This document shows positions 1 to 8,219 of a DNA stretch of 64,000 nt, one piece after another. Numbering within the stretch: the first letter of the stretch is position 1; each line of letters starts with the position of its first letter. The position numbers and the translations under genes are program-made. Source of the DNA: Bifidobacterium thermophilum (lineage in GTDB: Bacteria; Actinomycetota; Actinomycetes; Actinomycetales; Bifidobacteriaceae); contig JGZV01000001.1 in assembly GCA_000741495.1 (NCBI GenBank), positions 434,001 through 498,000 of the forward strand, read 5' to 3'. The notes under the pieces are model-generated. The model saw nothing but the letters and a program-made list of their open reading frames with translations. It searched no databases and was not told the DNA's origin.

Positions 1-492
1 GTCTTGCAATCGGCTGAATACCGAGAATCTGGCGTGAGCGATATCAACCGCTTCAGTTGTGAAATTCGTCAACCCCCATACCCGTACGCCGGCTTCTTGC
101 AGGTCACCGACCAGTTGATCCATACCGTCAAGCACGCCGAAAATGGCACGCTCCTCATGCTCAAGCCACATGCGCAGCACCCACGTGACCGCCGGGCCAT
201 GATGCCGCCCGTACGCGGCAAGCACCTCACGTGCCGGCACGCCGGAATCCAGCAGACGGTCGATGAAATCAAAACCCCACTCGTCGGCGGGGTCAAAGAA
301 CATGTCAATCACGCCCTGTGGATACAGCCCCTCGAGCGCACGCCACGGGCGCCAATCAAGCAGGACATCGCAATAGTCGAAGATGACATCGGTGATCGGG
401 CCGCCGTGCGGGGCGATCAAGGTCTGTGAGGGTTCGAATGGCGTCTGTTGATTGCTGTCGCTGCCGGTGTTCTCGTGATTACGCTCGCTCAT
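1..492 (-). CDS. HAD-superfamily hydrolase, N-terminal part (runs off left edge)
   Basis: The first 164 residues of a haloacid dehalogenase-like hydrolase; the rest lies beyond the window. Motif I reads IFDYCDVLLDW with the nucleophile at Asp39, and motif II is the Thr of GLTNF (residue 142), separated by a helical cap-like insert. The FDxxxVLxDW pattern is known from the HAD-IA group of small-molecule phosphatases and dehalogenases. The residue two after the nucleophile, normally Asp or Gly, is Cys41, which could alter leaving-group protonation. The start is the ATG at 492; a TTGACA / TATGAG promoter lies immediately upstream. Motifs III and IV are outside the window, so activity and substrate cannot be judged. 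Confidence 0.85.
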   Translation of the reverse strand, partial: MSERNHENTGSDSNQQTPFEPSQTLIAPHGGPITDVIFDYCDVLLDWRPWRALEGLYPQGVIDMFFDPADEWGFDFIDRLLDSGVPAREVLAAYGRHHGPAVTWVLRMWLEHEERAIFGVLDGMDQLVGDLQEAGVRVWGLTNFTTEAVDIAHARFSVFSRLQD

Positions 493-494
493 GA

Positions 495-522
495 CTCATA
501 TTGTCTCGCATGGCGGTGTCAA
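495..522 (-). promoter_or_regulatory. Putative promoter of the HAD hydrolase gene
   Basis: On the minus strand a perfect -35 TTGACA (522-517) is followed after 16 bp by TATGAG (500-495). The predicted start of transcription falls at or just beside the ATG at 492, so the mRNA would be nearly leaderless, which is common in actinobacteria. The -10 matches only four of six consensus bases. Confidence 0.4.
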
Positions 523-830
523 TTGCTGCGGCCGGGCCGGCTGGTGGTGGTTCGACCGGGCAGACCGGCGCCGAATCGGTCTGCACCAACGCTGCTCTCT
601 CTCCCCGCCAACCACAACCGCACCGTTCACCATCAACACCACAACTGTCCAGAAATAGTGACGAAACCGTCCACATCTCAGTGAGCACAAATCGCACCGG
701 ACGACAAGGCAGGATGTGACGCCGGGCATCGAGCCGGGTCGCGTGTTCTTGGCAGTCGCGGCGGCATCGTCCGGCCAAGCGACGCCATCAAGCGGTGAAA
801 TCCCGGGCCGCGGCCCGAATTCGAATTCCA

Positions 831-923
831 AATATCTCGCGGAGAATGCCAAAATCACCGAGATATTGAGAAGAACATCGTAATATCTCTTTTGCGGAAG
901 CGTGATTTGCGGATTTATTGAGA
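831..923. repeat. Paired hairpin-ended repeat, family A (units A1 and A2)
   Basis: Two units at 831-871 and 882-923 (41 and 42 bp, period 51 bp). Each starts with AATATCTC and ends with a GAGATATTGAGA-like sequence, with an interior that is not conserved. The end of A1 (GAGATATT) and the start of A2 (AATATCTC) can form an 8-bp stem across the junction. Three more pairs of the same family occur at 1022-1113, 10124-10214 and 10313-10404. No coding potential is evident in the surrounding 493-1607 region. Confidence 0.65.
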
Positions 924-1021
924 TTTCGCGCCCTACAACACAAGTGATCAATGGTCACGAATCGTTGATATTCCAATCTTTTGATGGACTGATGATAGTG
1001 TTCGGCACGTCTTGGATTCCC

Positions 1022-1113
1022 AAAATCTCATCCAATTGGTCATCGAACGGGAGATTTTCAGACTTTTCTCTCATCATCTTGCAAAATCACGGCTCGAACG
1101 GGAGATATTGAGA
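1022..1113. repeat. Paired hairpin-ended repeat, family A (units A3 and A4)
   Basis: Units at 1022-1062 and 1073-1113, both 41 bp, again at a 51-bp period. A3 begins AAAATCTC and ends GAGATTTTCAGA; A4 begins ATCATCTT and ends GAGATATTGAGA, so its left end is eroded. Both share the string CGAACGGGAGAT near the right end, suggesting duplication of one unit within the pair. Confidence 0.6.
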
Positions 1114-1345
1114 ATCCGGCACAGAGAATCGAGACCAATATCCGAGCCGTGCCGCCTCGTTGTAAGCGCCGGGCTGCGATCCAACATGTGTGTCCGAAAT
1201 CAGATGTGAGGAGTTGCACTATCGGGCGCGCCGCGGTCTCGAAATCCTCTGACCGGCGTTTTCGAGACGAACCGGGATGTGTGTGTAACACTCGCGCGGA
1301 ACCACAGCAACGCAAGGTGTATTGACGCTTCGAATGTGCCGCACC

Positions 1346-1520
1346 GCGTATGCCCCGGCATACGTTGCGCGCCGGATGGAAGATGCTCTGACCTGCCCAG
1401 GCGCGGTAATGTCGAGTTGCGTATGTCGCGGCACACGCAAATCCCGGAACACCGCCCAGCGCTGCCACTTTCCGACCTTTCCGACGAGATCTGTTCAGCC
1501 GCGCATGCCATGGCATACGC
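1346..1520. repeat. Three short palindromes with a GCGTATGCC core (family C)
   Basis: Three related dyads lie in non-coding DNA. The first is at 1346-1364 (CGTATGCC, 2-nt centre, GGCATACG). The second is at 1417-1440 (TTGCGTATGTCG facing CGGCACACGCAA, imperfect). The third is at 1501-1520 (GCGCATGCCATGGCATACGC). They may be protein-binding dyads or decayed mobile-repeat ends. No gene was found between 493 and 1607. Confidence 0.45.
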
Positions 1521-1607
1521 AGGATGCGCATAGAGACCGGAACAATGGCACAGACTCCCACCACACCACCATCAGACACGCATGATTGTCTATCCGCCAA
1601 TGCTTTC

Positions 1608-1775
1608 GGCGGTTTTCGTACTACCCCAAATACCACTTAGCAACAGGAAAATCACCCTTCAAGACCATCGATAACCCCACATCGAAAAATTGGCGCGGCA
1701 CGCCGTGAAATCGTTGGAACCATGCGGTTTTCGGCTTGATAACAAGAAACCCCGCGGGTGGAACCCACGGGGCAT
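1608..1775 (-). other. Fossil integrase-proximal end of a tRNA-Ser element
   Basis: Reading away from the 3' end of tRNA-Ser(UGA), this stretch matches the integrase-side end of the intact element at 47811-47973 over about 160 bp. It has the same terminator block, GTTGGAACCATGCGGTTT, GGCACGCCGTGAAA with one mismatch, CTTCAAGACC for CTCAAGACC, and an arm-like motif (GTACTACCCCAAATACC). No integrase gene follows, and the position matching the integrase -10 TATAAT has decayed. I infer an earlier related element at this tRNA, or duplication of a tRNA-Ser locus carrying such an end. Confidence 0.6.
1741..1772 (-). terminator. Rho-independent terminator of tRNA-Ser(UGA)
   Basis: On the minus strand a GC-rich stem (CCCCGTGGG facing CCCGCGGGG around a TTCCA loop) is followed by TTTCTTGTT. 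The same terminator is found next to tRNA-Ser(CGA) at 47942-47973 and inside the left attachment repeat at 39789-39864. Confidence 0.85.
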
Positions 1776-1777
1776 TG

Positions 1778-1862
1778 CGGACAGAGCGAGATTCGAACTC
1801 GCGGTGGCTTGCACCACAACGGTTTTCAAGACCGTCTCCATAGACCGCTCGGACACCTGTCC
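1778..1862 (-). tRNA. tRNA-Ser (anticodon UGA)
   Basis: An 85-nt type II tRNA. The acceptor arms GGACAGG and TCTGTCC pair with one G-U, the discriminator is G, the variable arm is long as in serine tRNAs, and the T arm contains GAGTTCGAATCTC. The anticodon stem-loop ACGGTCTTGAAAACCGT gives UGA. The CCA end is not encoded. It lies 96 bp downstream of serS in the same direction. Confidence 0.95.
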
Positions 1863-1958
1863 ATGCGTTTGCACGCACAATCGATAAGTCTACCACGAGG
1901 TGTGCCCCCCGCATCGGCTCATCGCTGCCAGCGTGCAAACGTAAGGTGATGGAAAGGC

Positions 1959-3245
1959 TCAGGCCTCCCACTTGCGAGGCTCGATGACCTCCTTGCCACC
2001 CATGTACGGACGCATGGCCTTCGGAATCTCGATGGAACCGTCAGCCTGCTGATGGTTCTCGAGGATCGCAACCAGCCAGCGGGTCGTGGCGAGCGTGCCG
2101 TTGAGCGTGGACACCGCACGGGTGGAGCCGTCCTCAGTGCGCTCACGAATGTTGAGGCGGCGCGCCTGATATTCGGTGCAGTTCGAAGTGGACGTGAGCT
2201 CGCGGTAGCGGTTCTGCGTCGGCACCCAGGCCTCGCAGTCGAACTTGCGAGCAGCGGAAGCACCCAAATCGCCGGCGGCGGTGTCGATGATGCGGTACGG
2301 CACTTCGACCTTACCCAGCATCTCCTGCTCCATCTGCAGCAGATGCTGATGCTCGGCGCGGGAGTTCTCCTGCTTGCAGTAGACGAACATCTCGACCTTG
2401 TCGAACTGGTGGACGCGGATGATACCCATCGTGTCCTTACCGGCGGCACCCGCCTCACGGCGGTAGCAGCTGGACCAACCGCAGTAGCGCAGCGGGCCGT
2501 TGTCAAGGTTGAGAATCTCGTTCTCATGCATGCCTGCGAGCGCGACTTCGGATGTGCCGACCAGGTACTGGTCGTCCGGTTCGCGCAGACGGTAGATCTC
2601 GTCCGCATGAGAGTTGAGGAAGCCGGTGCCGGCCATGACTTCAGGACGTACGAGCGTCGGGGTGATGGCGAGCGTGAAACCGTGCTCCTCGGCCTGGTCG
2701 ACGGCCATGGTGAGCATGGCGATCTGCAGGCGGGCGACCGCGCCGCGCAGGAAGTAGAAGCGGGAGCCGGAGACCTTGACGCCACGCTTCATGTCGATGC
2801 CGGCAACGCCTTCACCGAGCTCAAGATGGTTCTTCGGTTCGAAGCCTTCCGCGGCGAAATCACGGATGGTGCCGACCTTCTTGACGACCACGTAGTCGTC
2901 CTCGCCGCCTTCCGGGGCTTCCGGCTCGACGATGTTGCTGAGCTTCCACATGGCGTTCGTGTATTCGGCGGCAGCCTGGTCGGCGGCGTCCTTGTATTCG
3001 GCGACCTTGTTGGACAGCTCTTTGGTCTGGGCGATGATCTTCGCCTTCTGCTCAGGAGCGGCGGTGGCGATCTTCTTGCCCATGTCCTTCTGTTCGGCGC
3101 GTGCGGCTTCGAACGCCTTGAGCGACTCGCGACGGGTTTCGTCGGAGCGGAGCACCTCGTCGACAAGTTCCACGGATTCCCCGCGCTTGCGCTGGGATTC
3201 CTTCACGATGTCCGAGTGTTCACGGATGAATTGAATATCAAGCAT
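1959..3245 (-). CDS. serS: Seryl-tRNA synthetase
   Basis: Charges tRNA-Ser with serine in the cytoplasm (class II aminoacyl-tRNA synthetase). At 428 residues it is full length. Residues about 30-105 form the long helical arm that grips the extra arm of tRNA-Ser, including the Glu/Lys/Ala-rich segment around AARAEQKDMGKKI. The class II catalytic core follows: motif 2 is the Arg-containing CYRREAGAAGKDTMG region, and motif 3 is within NGTLATTRWLVAILENHQ near the C terminus. The gene reads toward tRNA-Ser(UGA), so the enzyme and one of its substrates are neighbours. The start ATG at 3245 gives the usual MLDIQFIRE N terminus. Confidence 0.98.
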   Translation of the reverse strand: MLDIQFIREHSDIVKESQRKRGESVELVDEVLRSDETRRESLKAFEAARAEQKDMGKKIATAAPEQKAKIIAQTKELSNKVAEYKDAADQAAAEYTNAMWKLSNIVEPEAPEGGEDDYVVVKKVGTIRDFAAEGFEPKNHLELGEGVAGIDMKRGVKVSGSRFYFLRGAVARLQIAMLTMAVDQAEEHGFTLAITPTLVRPEVMAGTGFLNSHADEIYRLREPDDQYLVGTSEVALAGMHENEILNLDNGPLRYCGWSSCYRREAGAAGKDTMGIIRVHQFDKVEMFVYCKQENSRAEHQHLLQMEQEMLGKVEVPYRIIDTAAGDLGASAARKFDCEAWVPTQNRYRELTSTSNCTEYQARRLNIRERTEDGSTRAVSTLNGTLATTRWLVAILENHQQADGSIEIPKAMRPYMGGKEVIEPRKWEA

Positions 3246-3394
3246 AGTTCAAGACTAATGCGGCAAGCCGACACGTGATGCCCGGCAATCCGGACACGCA
3301 CGAAGCGTGGTTGTGCTGTCGATTCGTGGAGGGACGGTCAAATTCCCGCGACTTGCCCATAGACGTTTCGTCTAAAACAGTAAGAATAGGGAGT

Positions 3395-4567
3395 ATGCAG
3401 TCGTCCAAGGTGCCTACGGCGATCATTGTTATCGCTATCATCGTTGTTGTTGCGGCAGTGATTGCCGCTATCGTCCTTCTCGCGCGCCGCTTGCGTCACA
3501 ATCAAATCGCCAAGGCCGTCGGACAACGCGAAGATGATCAAGTGCATTACGCGTTCATCGTCAACCCGTCCAAACCGCAAGCTGACGAGCGCAAGAGGCA
3601 GATCGCATCATTCTGCGAAACCAGGGGCATCAACCAGGTCGAATTCATCGACACCCAGCTTGACAAGGACGGCCGAGTGTGCGCGCTGGAAGCCTTGGAC
3701 CACGGCGCCGATGTCGTCATCGCCGTCGGCGGCGACGGTACGGTACGCACCGTCGCAAGCGCCATGTCAGGCAGCGGGCACGCGATGGGTATTCTCCCCA
3801 TCGGCACCGGCAACCTGTTCGCCCGCAATCTCAACATTCCTGTAGACGACTTCGAGGCGGCGCTCGCCATCGCCACATCCCACGGCTCGCGGAAAGTCGA
3901 CGTCGGACGTCTGTCCTTGCTTGACAGACCTGAAGAGGACCATCCGCACGCGTTCATGATCATCGGCGGCGTCGGATTCGACGCGCAGATGATCGAGGAA
4001 ACCGATCCGGAACTCAAGAAAAACATCAGCTGGCTCGCCTACTTCGTCAGCGGGGCGAAAAACCTGTTCGCCCCGAAATACAAGGCCACCATCACCGTCA
4101 CCGACGCACACGGCAACACCCACCAGGTGGACAATCTCGTCTTCCGCACGTTCCTGGCCGGCAATTGCGGCGAAATTCCCATGTTCTCGCTCATGCCCAG
4201 CGCATCATACGACGATGGCCTGCTTGACTTCGAAATCATCGACACGTCCGGCGGGCTGCTCGGATGGGCGAACCTGTTCAACGATGTCGTGCACCAGACC
4301 ATCACCAAGAAAGCGCAGCAAAGCCCGCTGTCCACCAATTCGACCATTGAACAGATGCAAGGTGTCAGCGCGGAAATCAAACTGGAGAAGCCGGCGCTCG
4401 CGGAAGTGGATGGCGACACGCTCGGTGAAACCCGGCATATTCTCATTACGGTTGACCATCAGTCGCTGACCGTGCGAGCGCCGGAAGGCAATCCGGCCAA
4501 ACCGGAACCGGGTGCCGCTGTTCCAGTTGCGGCATCGACCCCGTCCACGGCTCCGGCACAAGCCTAA
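3395..4567 (+). CDS. Diacylglycerol kinase-like lipid kinase, membrane-anchored
   Basis: A 390-residue member of the DAGK/YegS lipid kinase family, which phosphorylates diacylglycerol or related lipids at the membrane using ATP. Residues 8-30 form one N-terminal membrane helix. The nucleotide-binding GGDGT is at residues 112-116 and the second conserved PIGTGNLFARNL segment at 135-146. The C terminus is a Pro/Ala-rich tail. I chose the ATG at 3395 because a GGGAG ribosome site sits just before it; the frame is open 40 codons further upstream without family similarity. It is divergent from serS and ends at a strong convergent hairpin. Confidence 0.88.
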   Translation: MQSSKVPTAIIVIAIIVVVAAVIAAIVLLARRLRHNQIAKAVGQREDDQVHYAFIVNPSKPQADERKRQIASFCETRGINQVEFIDTQLDKDGRVCALEALDHGADVVIAVGGDGTVRTVASAMSGSGHAMGILPIGTGNLFARNLNIPVDDFEAALAIATSHGSRKVDVGRLSLLDRPEEDHPHAFMIIGGVGFDAQMIEETDPELKKNISWLAYFVSGAKNLFAPKYKATITVTDAHGNTHQVDNLVFRTFLAGNCGEIPMFSLMPSASYDDGLLDFEIIDTSGGLLGWANLFNDVVHQTITKKAQQSPLSTNSTIEQMQGVSAEIKLEKPALAEVDGDTLGETRHILITVDHQSLTVRAPEGNPAKPEPGAAVPVAASTPSTAPAQA

Positions 4568-4571
4568 GCGA

Positions 4572-4626
4572 TGTTCCGGCAGGCCGGTTACGTTCACCGT
4601 CCGCACATAACCGGTCTGCCGGAACA
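4572..4626. terminator. Bidirectional hairpin between convergent genes
   Basis: A long inverted repeat (TGTTCCGGCAGGCCGGTTA facing TAACCGGTCTGCCGGAACA, one mismatch) lies between the lipid kinase gene and the converging antiterminator gene. There is no strong U tract, so it may act as a transcript-end barrier or terminator for both. Confidence 0.65.
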
Positions 4627-4664
4627 CCAATGGGCAACACGGGCGACAGCGTCGTCGCTGCCGG

Positions 4665-5531
4665 TCAGTGCTGCGACGCGTCGGCTGACGGCCGGCCGTT
4701 GACATCAGCAACAACACGGGCGACATGCAACGCGAGATACGCGATTTCCGCAGGTGTCAAGCTCGAGCCCAAACGCAGTTCCACGACTTCGGCGATCTTC
4801 TTCGCGCACCGCACCTCATCCGGGTAGGATTGGCGGATCGCTTCAACAATCGGCTCCGGCTCACTGTCCAGCTGCCTGCCTTGATAAATCCGCACGAACA
4901 AATACCGCAGATGCGTGATGAACCGGCCGACACTGACATTGTGCTGCCCTAACGAAACATGGTACGTGTGTTCAATGATGGCGAGCATCTGCTGGATCAC
5001 ACCAGTCATCGTATACGTGTACGACAAGTCGCCGTTCGAAAAACCGGCATTGACCAGATGCAAGGCGAATGCCACCGCCTCACTGCGAGGCAACACGCCA
5101 TTCAATTTGGCGTTCAAGGCGGAAACCAAGGCTTCCCCCTGCACGTATTCTTCCGCATACAAGGAGCGGACTTCCGCGTCAAGCGGGTATTCCACCGTCG
5201 TGCCACGTTTGGCGCGACGAAGCGCGCCGACCACATGATCGGCAAGCGCCATGACAAGCGTGGGGCTTTCCTCGGCTTGTTTGCCCAGCCCCACGCGTGC
5301 CATCGCTTCCGTGACCAGTCGAATAGTTTCCGGCGGGATATCCGCGATCAGTTCAGCGACATGGTCCGGATCGCGGCCGTCGGAAGGAACGAATTTTCGC
5401 ACGACCTTGGTGTCATCGACCTGCTGGCCGGGCTTGGCTTTGAATCCAAGACCCCGGCCGGTGAGAATGACCTCCTGGTCGCCGTCGCGCGCAAGCACGA
5501 CATTGTTGTTGAAAACGCGGAGTATATCCAC
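4665..5531 (-). CDS. BglG/LicT-family transcriptional antiterminator
   Basis: A 288-residue RNA-binding antiterminator that controls the adjacent PTS gene. Residues 1-56 are the RNA-binding CAT domain (start MDILRVFNNN, with GRGLGF typical of the family). PRD1 spans about 65-170 with candidate phosphorylatable histidines 99 and 158, and PRD2 spans about 175-280 with His207 and His269. In this family PTS phosphorylation of the PRDs sets activity, so the protein binds its RAT RNA only when sugar is passing through the transporter. The gene lies 27 bp downstream of the EIIBCA gene, and a RAT-like site with attenuator lies upstream of that gene. Confidence 0.93.
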   Translation of the reverse strand: MDILRVFNNNVVLARDGDQEVILTGRGLGFKAKPGQQVDDTKVVRKFVPSDGRDPDHVAELIADIPPETIRLVTEAMARVGLGKQAEESPTLVMALADHVVGALRRAKRGTTVEYPLDAEVRSLYAEEYVQGEALVSALNAKLNGVLPRSEAVAFALHLVNAGFSNGDLSYTYTMTGVIQQMLAIIEHTYHVSLGQHNVSVGRFITHLRYLFVRIYQGRQLDSEPEPIVEAIRQSYPDEVRCAKKIAEVVELRLGSSLTPAEIAYLALHVARVVADVNGRPSADASQH

Positions 5532-5558
5532 GACGTTCCTTCCGATCAGCCCACGGTG

Positions 5559-7688
5559 TCAGTGGGAGATCTCCAGGACGGTGTCCCCCGCCTTGACGTC
5601 GATACCCGTCTTCGGGGTCACGCCGCCAAGCGCCGCGGTATTCAGTACCGTCATCAGGGTGACGGTGTTGAAGCCTGCAGCCTTGACTTTATCAAAGTCC
5701 ACGGTCACCAGCTTGTCGCCGGCATTGACCCGCTGGCCGGTGGAGACGGCGGTGGTGAAGCCTTCGCCGTTCATCTTGACCGTGTCGATACCGACATGGA
5801 CAAGGATTTCCACGCCGTCATCGGTCTTGATGCCGAACGCGTGACCGGTTTCCGCGACCGTCGACAGCACGCCTGAGACCGGGGCGACAACCACGGAATC
5901 GGCGGGCTGGATACCGACGCCTTCGCCAAGCGCACGGGAAGCGAACACCGGGTCGCCGGCCTCGTCAAGCGAAATGACATGGCCGGAAACCGGAGCGGCA
6001 ACCGTGTCCGTCTTGGTAGCAGTAGCGGTCGCAGTCGCGGTGGCGGCACCGTCAGCGGCGGCAGGAGCCGACGGGGCTTCGACCGCATCCATCGCCTGTT
6101 CGGCTTCGAGCGCATGGTCGGCGGCCTTCTGCTCCGGGGTGCGGTAGTCGAGCGTGATGATGAGGAACATGGACACGAAGAACGCCACGGCAATGGCGAT
6201 CGCATAGACCCACATCTGGCTGAACACGGGGATGGTCAGCAACGAGGTGAAGGCGAAGGCCGTGGTGGTCACACCGTGCACAACCTGGCCGTTGGCGAGC
6301 GTGGACGGGAAGATCCAACCGAGGATTGCGATGACCACGCCACCGATGAAGCAGCCGATGAGCATGCGCTTGTACACCAGCTTGTAACGCAGGTGGATGC
6401 CGTACAGGCTCGGCTCGGATACGCCGCCGAGCAGACCGGCCATAAGCGCGCCGAATGCGGTCTGGCGCATGTCGACGTTCTTCTCGCGCATCGCGATGAC
6501 CAGCACGCCGGCGGTCGCGCCGAAGCAGGCGAAGTTCCACACGCCCATCGGGCCCTGGATGAAGTCGTAGCCCAGCGTGTTGATGTTGACCAGCATGAGG
6601 GCGTTGAGCGGCCAGTGCAGACCGAGCGGCACCAGGAACGGGTAGAGCATAGGAATAAGAATCGCGAAGATGAACGGCGCGTTGTTGTTCAGCCATGCCA
6701 GGCCGACGCCGAGGCCGTTGCCGACCCACACGCCCAGCGGGCCGAGCAGGAACGCGGTAATCGGGATCATGACAACCATGGACAGGAACGGCACGAACAC
6801 CATCTGCACGCTGTCCGGAATAATCCGTTCAAGCGCCTTGTACACGAGCGCCAGCACGGCGACCATGAACAGCGGCACGAACACGGAACCGGAATAATCG
6901 TTGAGCTGCAACGGCAAACCGAACACCTTGGTGGTGCACGACTGGGTGCCCAGCGTGGAGTTGGTCACGCAGTTCAACGCGCCCTTGGCTGCGGCAAGAC
7001 CCTTCTTGTCGCCGAAGATGCCGGACCATTTTGCCGGATCGGACAATGCCATGAACTGCGGGGTCATGAGGGCCGCCATGATGGTGGCGCCGACCCAGCC
7101 GTCGACCTTGAGCTTCTTCGCGCCGTTGTAGGCGATCATGATCGGCAGGAAGTAGAACACGCCCTCGTACGCGGCCTTGCACAGCAGCAGGGTCGGGCTT
7201 TCCGTGTCATTGGTGATGACATGGCAGGCGATGAGCACGTTGAGGATCGCGATGATCAGCGACGCGCCAAGCAGCACGTTGATGATCGGGCGGAACGTGT
7301 CGGACAGGAACTCGAAGAAATTGTCCACCCACGCATGCTTGCCTTTGACCTTGGAACGCTCCTGGGCCTTGACCTCGGCGTTGGACAGTTTCTTGGAGCC
7401 GTCATTGTTGACTTCGCCGCCGGCAACCGTGCCGACATTCGCCATTTGCGGCAGCTGCATGATCTTGTCGTACATCGAGGCAACGTCGCCACCGATAACG
7501 ACCTGATACCGGTTGCCGCTCTGCGGGACGGCGCCAAGCACGCCTTTCATATGGTCGAGGCGATCCTTGTCCACCTTGCCCGCGTCGACAAGCTCGAACC
7601 GCAGACGGGTGGCGCAATGCGTCAGGCTCTTGATATTGCCAGGACCACCGATAGCGTCGATGATCTGCGAGGCAGTTGATTCAGCCAT
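5559..7688 (-). CDS. PTS sugar transporter subunit EIIBCA (beta-glucoside/glucose superfamily)
   Basis: A 709-residue fused permease of the phosphotransferase system that imports and phosphorylates a sugar. Domain order is EIIB (residues 1-80, phosphocysteine Cys25 in THCATRLR), EIIC (about 120-490, polytopic membrane domain), an Ala/Thr repeat linker, and EIIA of the glucose type (about 560-709, active His631 in ILVHVGIDT). B-C-A order with a LicT-type regulator is typical of beta-glucoside/sucrose/glucose permeases; the substrate cannot be read from sequence. The ATG at 7688 (MAESTASQ) has a GGAAAGG ribosome site. Longer in-frame starts would run into the leader and attenuator, so they were rejected. 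Confidence 0.93.
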   Translation of the reverse strand: MAESTASQIIDAIGGPGNIKSLTHCATRLRFELVDAGKVDKDRLDHMKGVLGAVPQSGNRYQVVIGGDVASMYDKIMQLPQMANVGTVAGGEVNNDGSKKLSNAEVKAQERSKVKGKHAWVDNFFEFLSDTFRPIINVLLGASLIIAILNVLIACHVITNDTESPTLLLCKAAYEGVFYFLPIMIAYNGAKKLKVDGWVGATIMAALMTPQFMALSDPAKWSGIFGDKKGLAAAKGALNCVTNSTLGTQSCTTKVFGLPLQLNDYSGSVFVPLFMVAVLALVYKALERIIPDSVQMVFVPFLSMVVMIPITAFLLGPLGVWVGNGLGVGLAWLNNNAPFIFAILIPMLYPFLVPLGLHWPLNALMLVNINTLGYDFIQGPMGVWNFACFGATAGVLVIAMREKNVDMRQTAFGALMAGLLGGVSEPSLYGIHLRYKLVYKRMLIGCFIGGVVIAILGWIFPSTLANGQVVHGVTTTAFAFTSLLTIPVFSQMWVYAIAIAVAFFVSMFLIITLDYRTPEQKAADHALEAEQAMDAVEAPSAPAAADGAATATATATATKTDTVAAPVSGHVISLDEAGDPVFASRALGEGVGIQPADSVVVAPVSGVLSTVAETGHAFGIKTDDGVEILVHVGIDTVKMNGEGFTTAVSTGQRVNAGDKLVTVDFDKVKAAGFNTVTLMTVLNTAALGGVTPKTGIDVKAGDTVLEISH

Positions 7689-7742
7689 CGTCTTTCCTTC
7701 CTTGAACTGTTCTTCCACTTCGAATTCACAAGGCGACAACAA

Positions 7743-7797
7743 CAAAAAGACCCGAGACATGGCGGAAGCTATGACAGTTCCACCGTGTCTCAGGTCT
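7743..7797 (-). terminator. Attenuator terminator in the PTS leader
   Basis: On the minus strand AGACCTGAGACACGGTGGAA pairs with TTCCGCCATGTCTCGGGTCT and is followed by TTTTGTTGTT, a typical intrinsic terminator 55 nt before the EIIBCA start. The upstream stem arm overlaps the RAT-like sequence, so formation of one excludes the other. Confidence 0.9.
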
Positions 7798-7821
7798 TGC
7801 GTCTTGTTTGACTTGCAACCC
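7789..7821 (-). promoter_or_regulatory. RAT-like ribonucleic antiterminator site
   Basis: The minus strand reads GGGTTGCAAG followed by TCAAACAAGACGCAAGACC, which fits the LicT/SacY target layout: a 5' GG(A/G)TTG half and a 3' CAAGACC half forming an internal-loop hairpin that overlaps the terminator stem. The presumed binder is the BglG-family protein encoded at 4665-5531. Confidence 0.75.
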
Positions 7822-7842
7822 TGCAATAAACGAATCGATTTC

Positions 7843-7871
7843 ACTATACCGCCACACGTCGCATCATGCAA
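7843..7871 (-). promoter_or_regulatory. Promoter of the PTS operon
   Basis: -35 TTGCAT (7871-7866), 17-bp spacer and -10 TATAGT (7848-7843) on the minus strand. Transcription would start near 7836 and run through the RAT site and attenuator before the EIIBCA gene. Confidence 0.7.
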
Positions 7872-8219
7872 GTATGCCGTGGTGTCCGCCTCATAATCCG
7901 GCTGGAAGCGTGAAATACCAAGAAAATCCGTCTGCCTGCACGCGCGCGGCTCCGGCGTGGCGGTATATGGTAAAGCGTTCGCCGGCAGGTCGGACGGCCT
8001 TGCACGAGGGGCTGGCGGGGTCTCACGCATCCCTCGCAGCCGCAGTCATGGTCACAGCCACCGCCGCACTCTGTGCAAACGATAGCATTATTTACGATTC
8101 GCATGATTCCGCCGATGCAAACGTTTCATTTCCTTCGCGTCCGCAACACTTCAGCGATCGTTGCCATATGTCGGGACATCCTCAGGCGAACATCCAAACG
8201 ACGTGGCACAATTGAACGT
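7872..8219. other. Intergenic region with no supported gene
   Basis: These 348 bp separate the leftward PTS promoter from the rightward pgm gene. A Cys-rich minus-strand frame begins at 8104 (CTECGGGCDHDCGCEGC) but ends inside the PTS promoter and has no clear ribosome site. CACAAT at 8207-8212 could be a -10 that would make pgm leaderless. Confidence 0.4.

Noticed and set aside
3246..3394. T-box or other riboswitch upstream of serS
   Set aside because: The serS leader is too short and lacks the T-box core sequence and a terminator/antiterminator pair.
5979..7679. 566-codon plus-strand open frame
   Set aside because: Antisense to the EIIBCA gene, with His/Asp/Arg-rich composition typical of a reverse-strand shadow.
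7844..8104. Cys-rich small minus-strand frame (CTECGGGCDHDCGC)
   Set aside because: The Cys cluster is eye-catching, but there is no ribosome site, the second half is low-quality, and the frame ends inside the PTS promoter.
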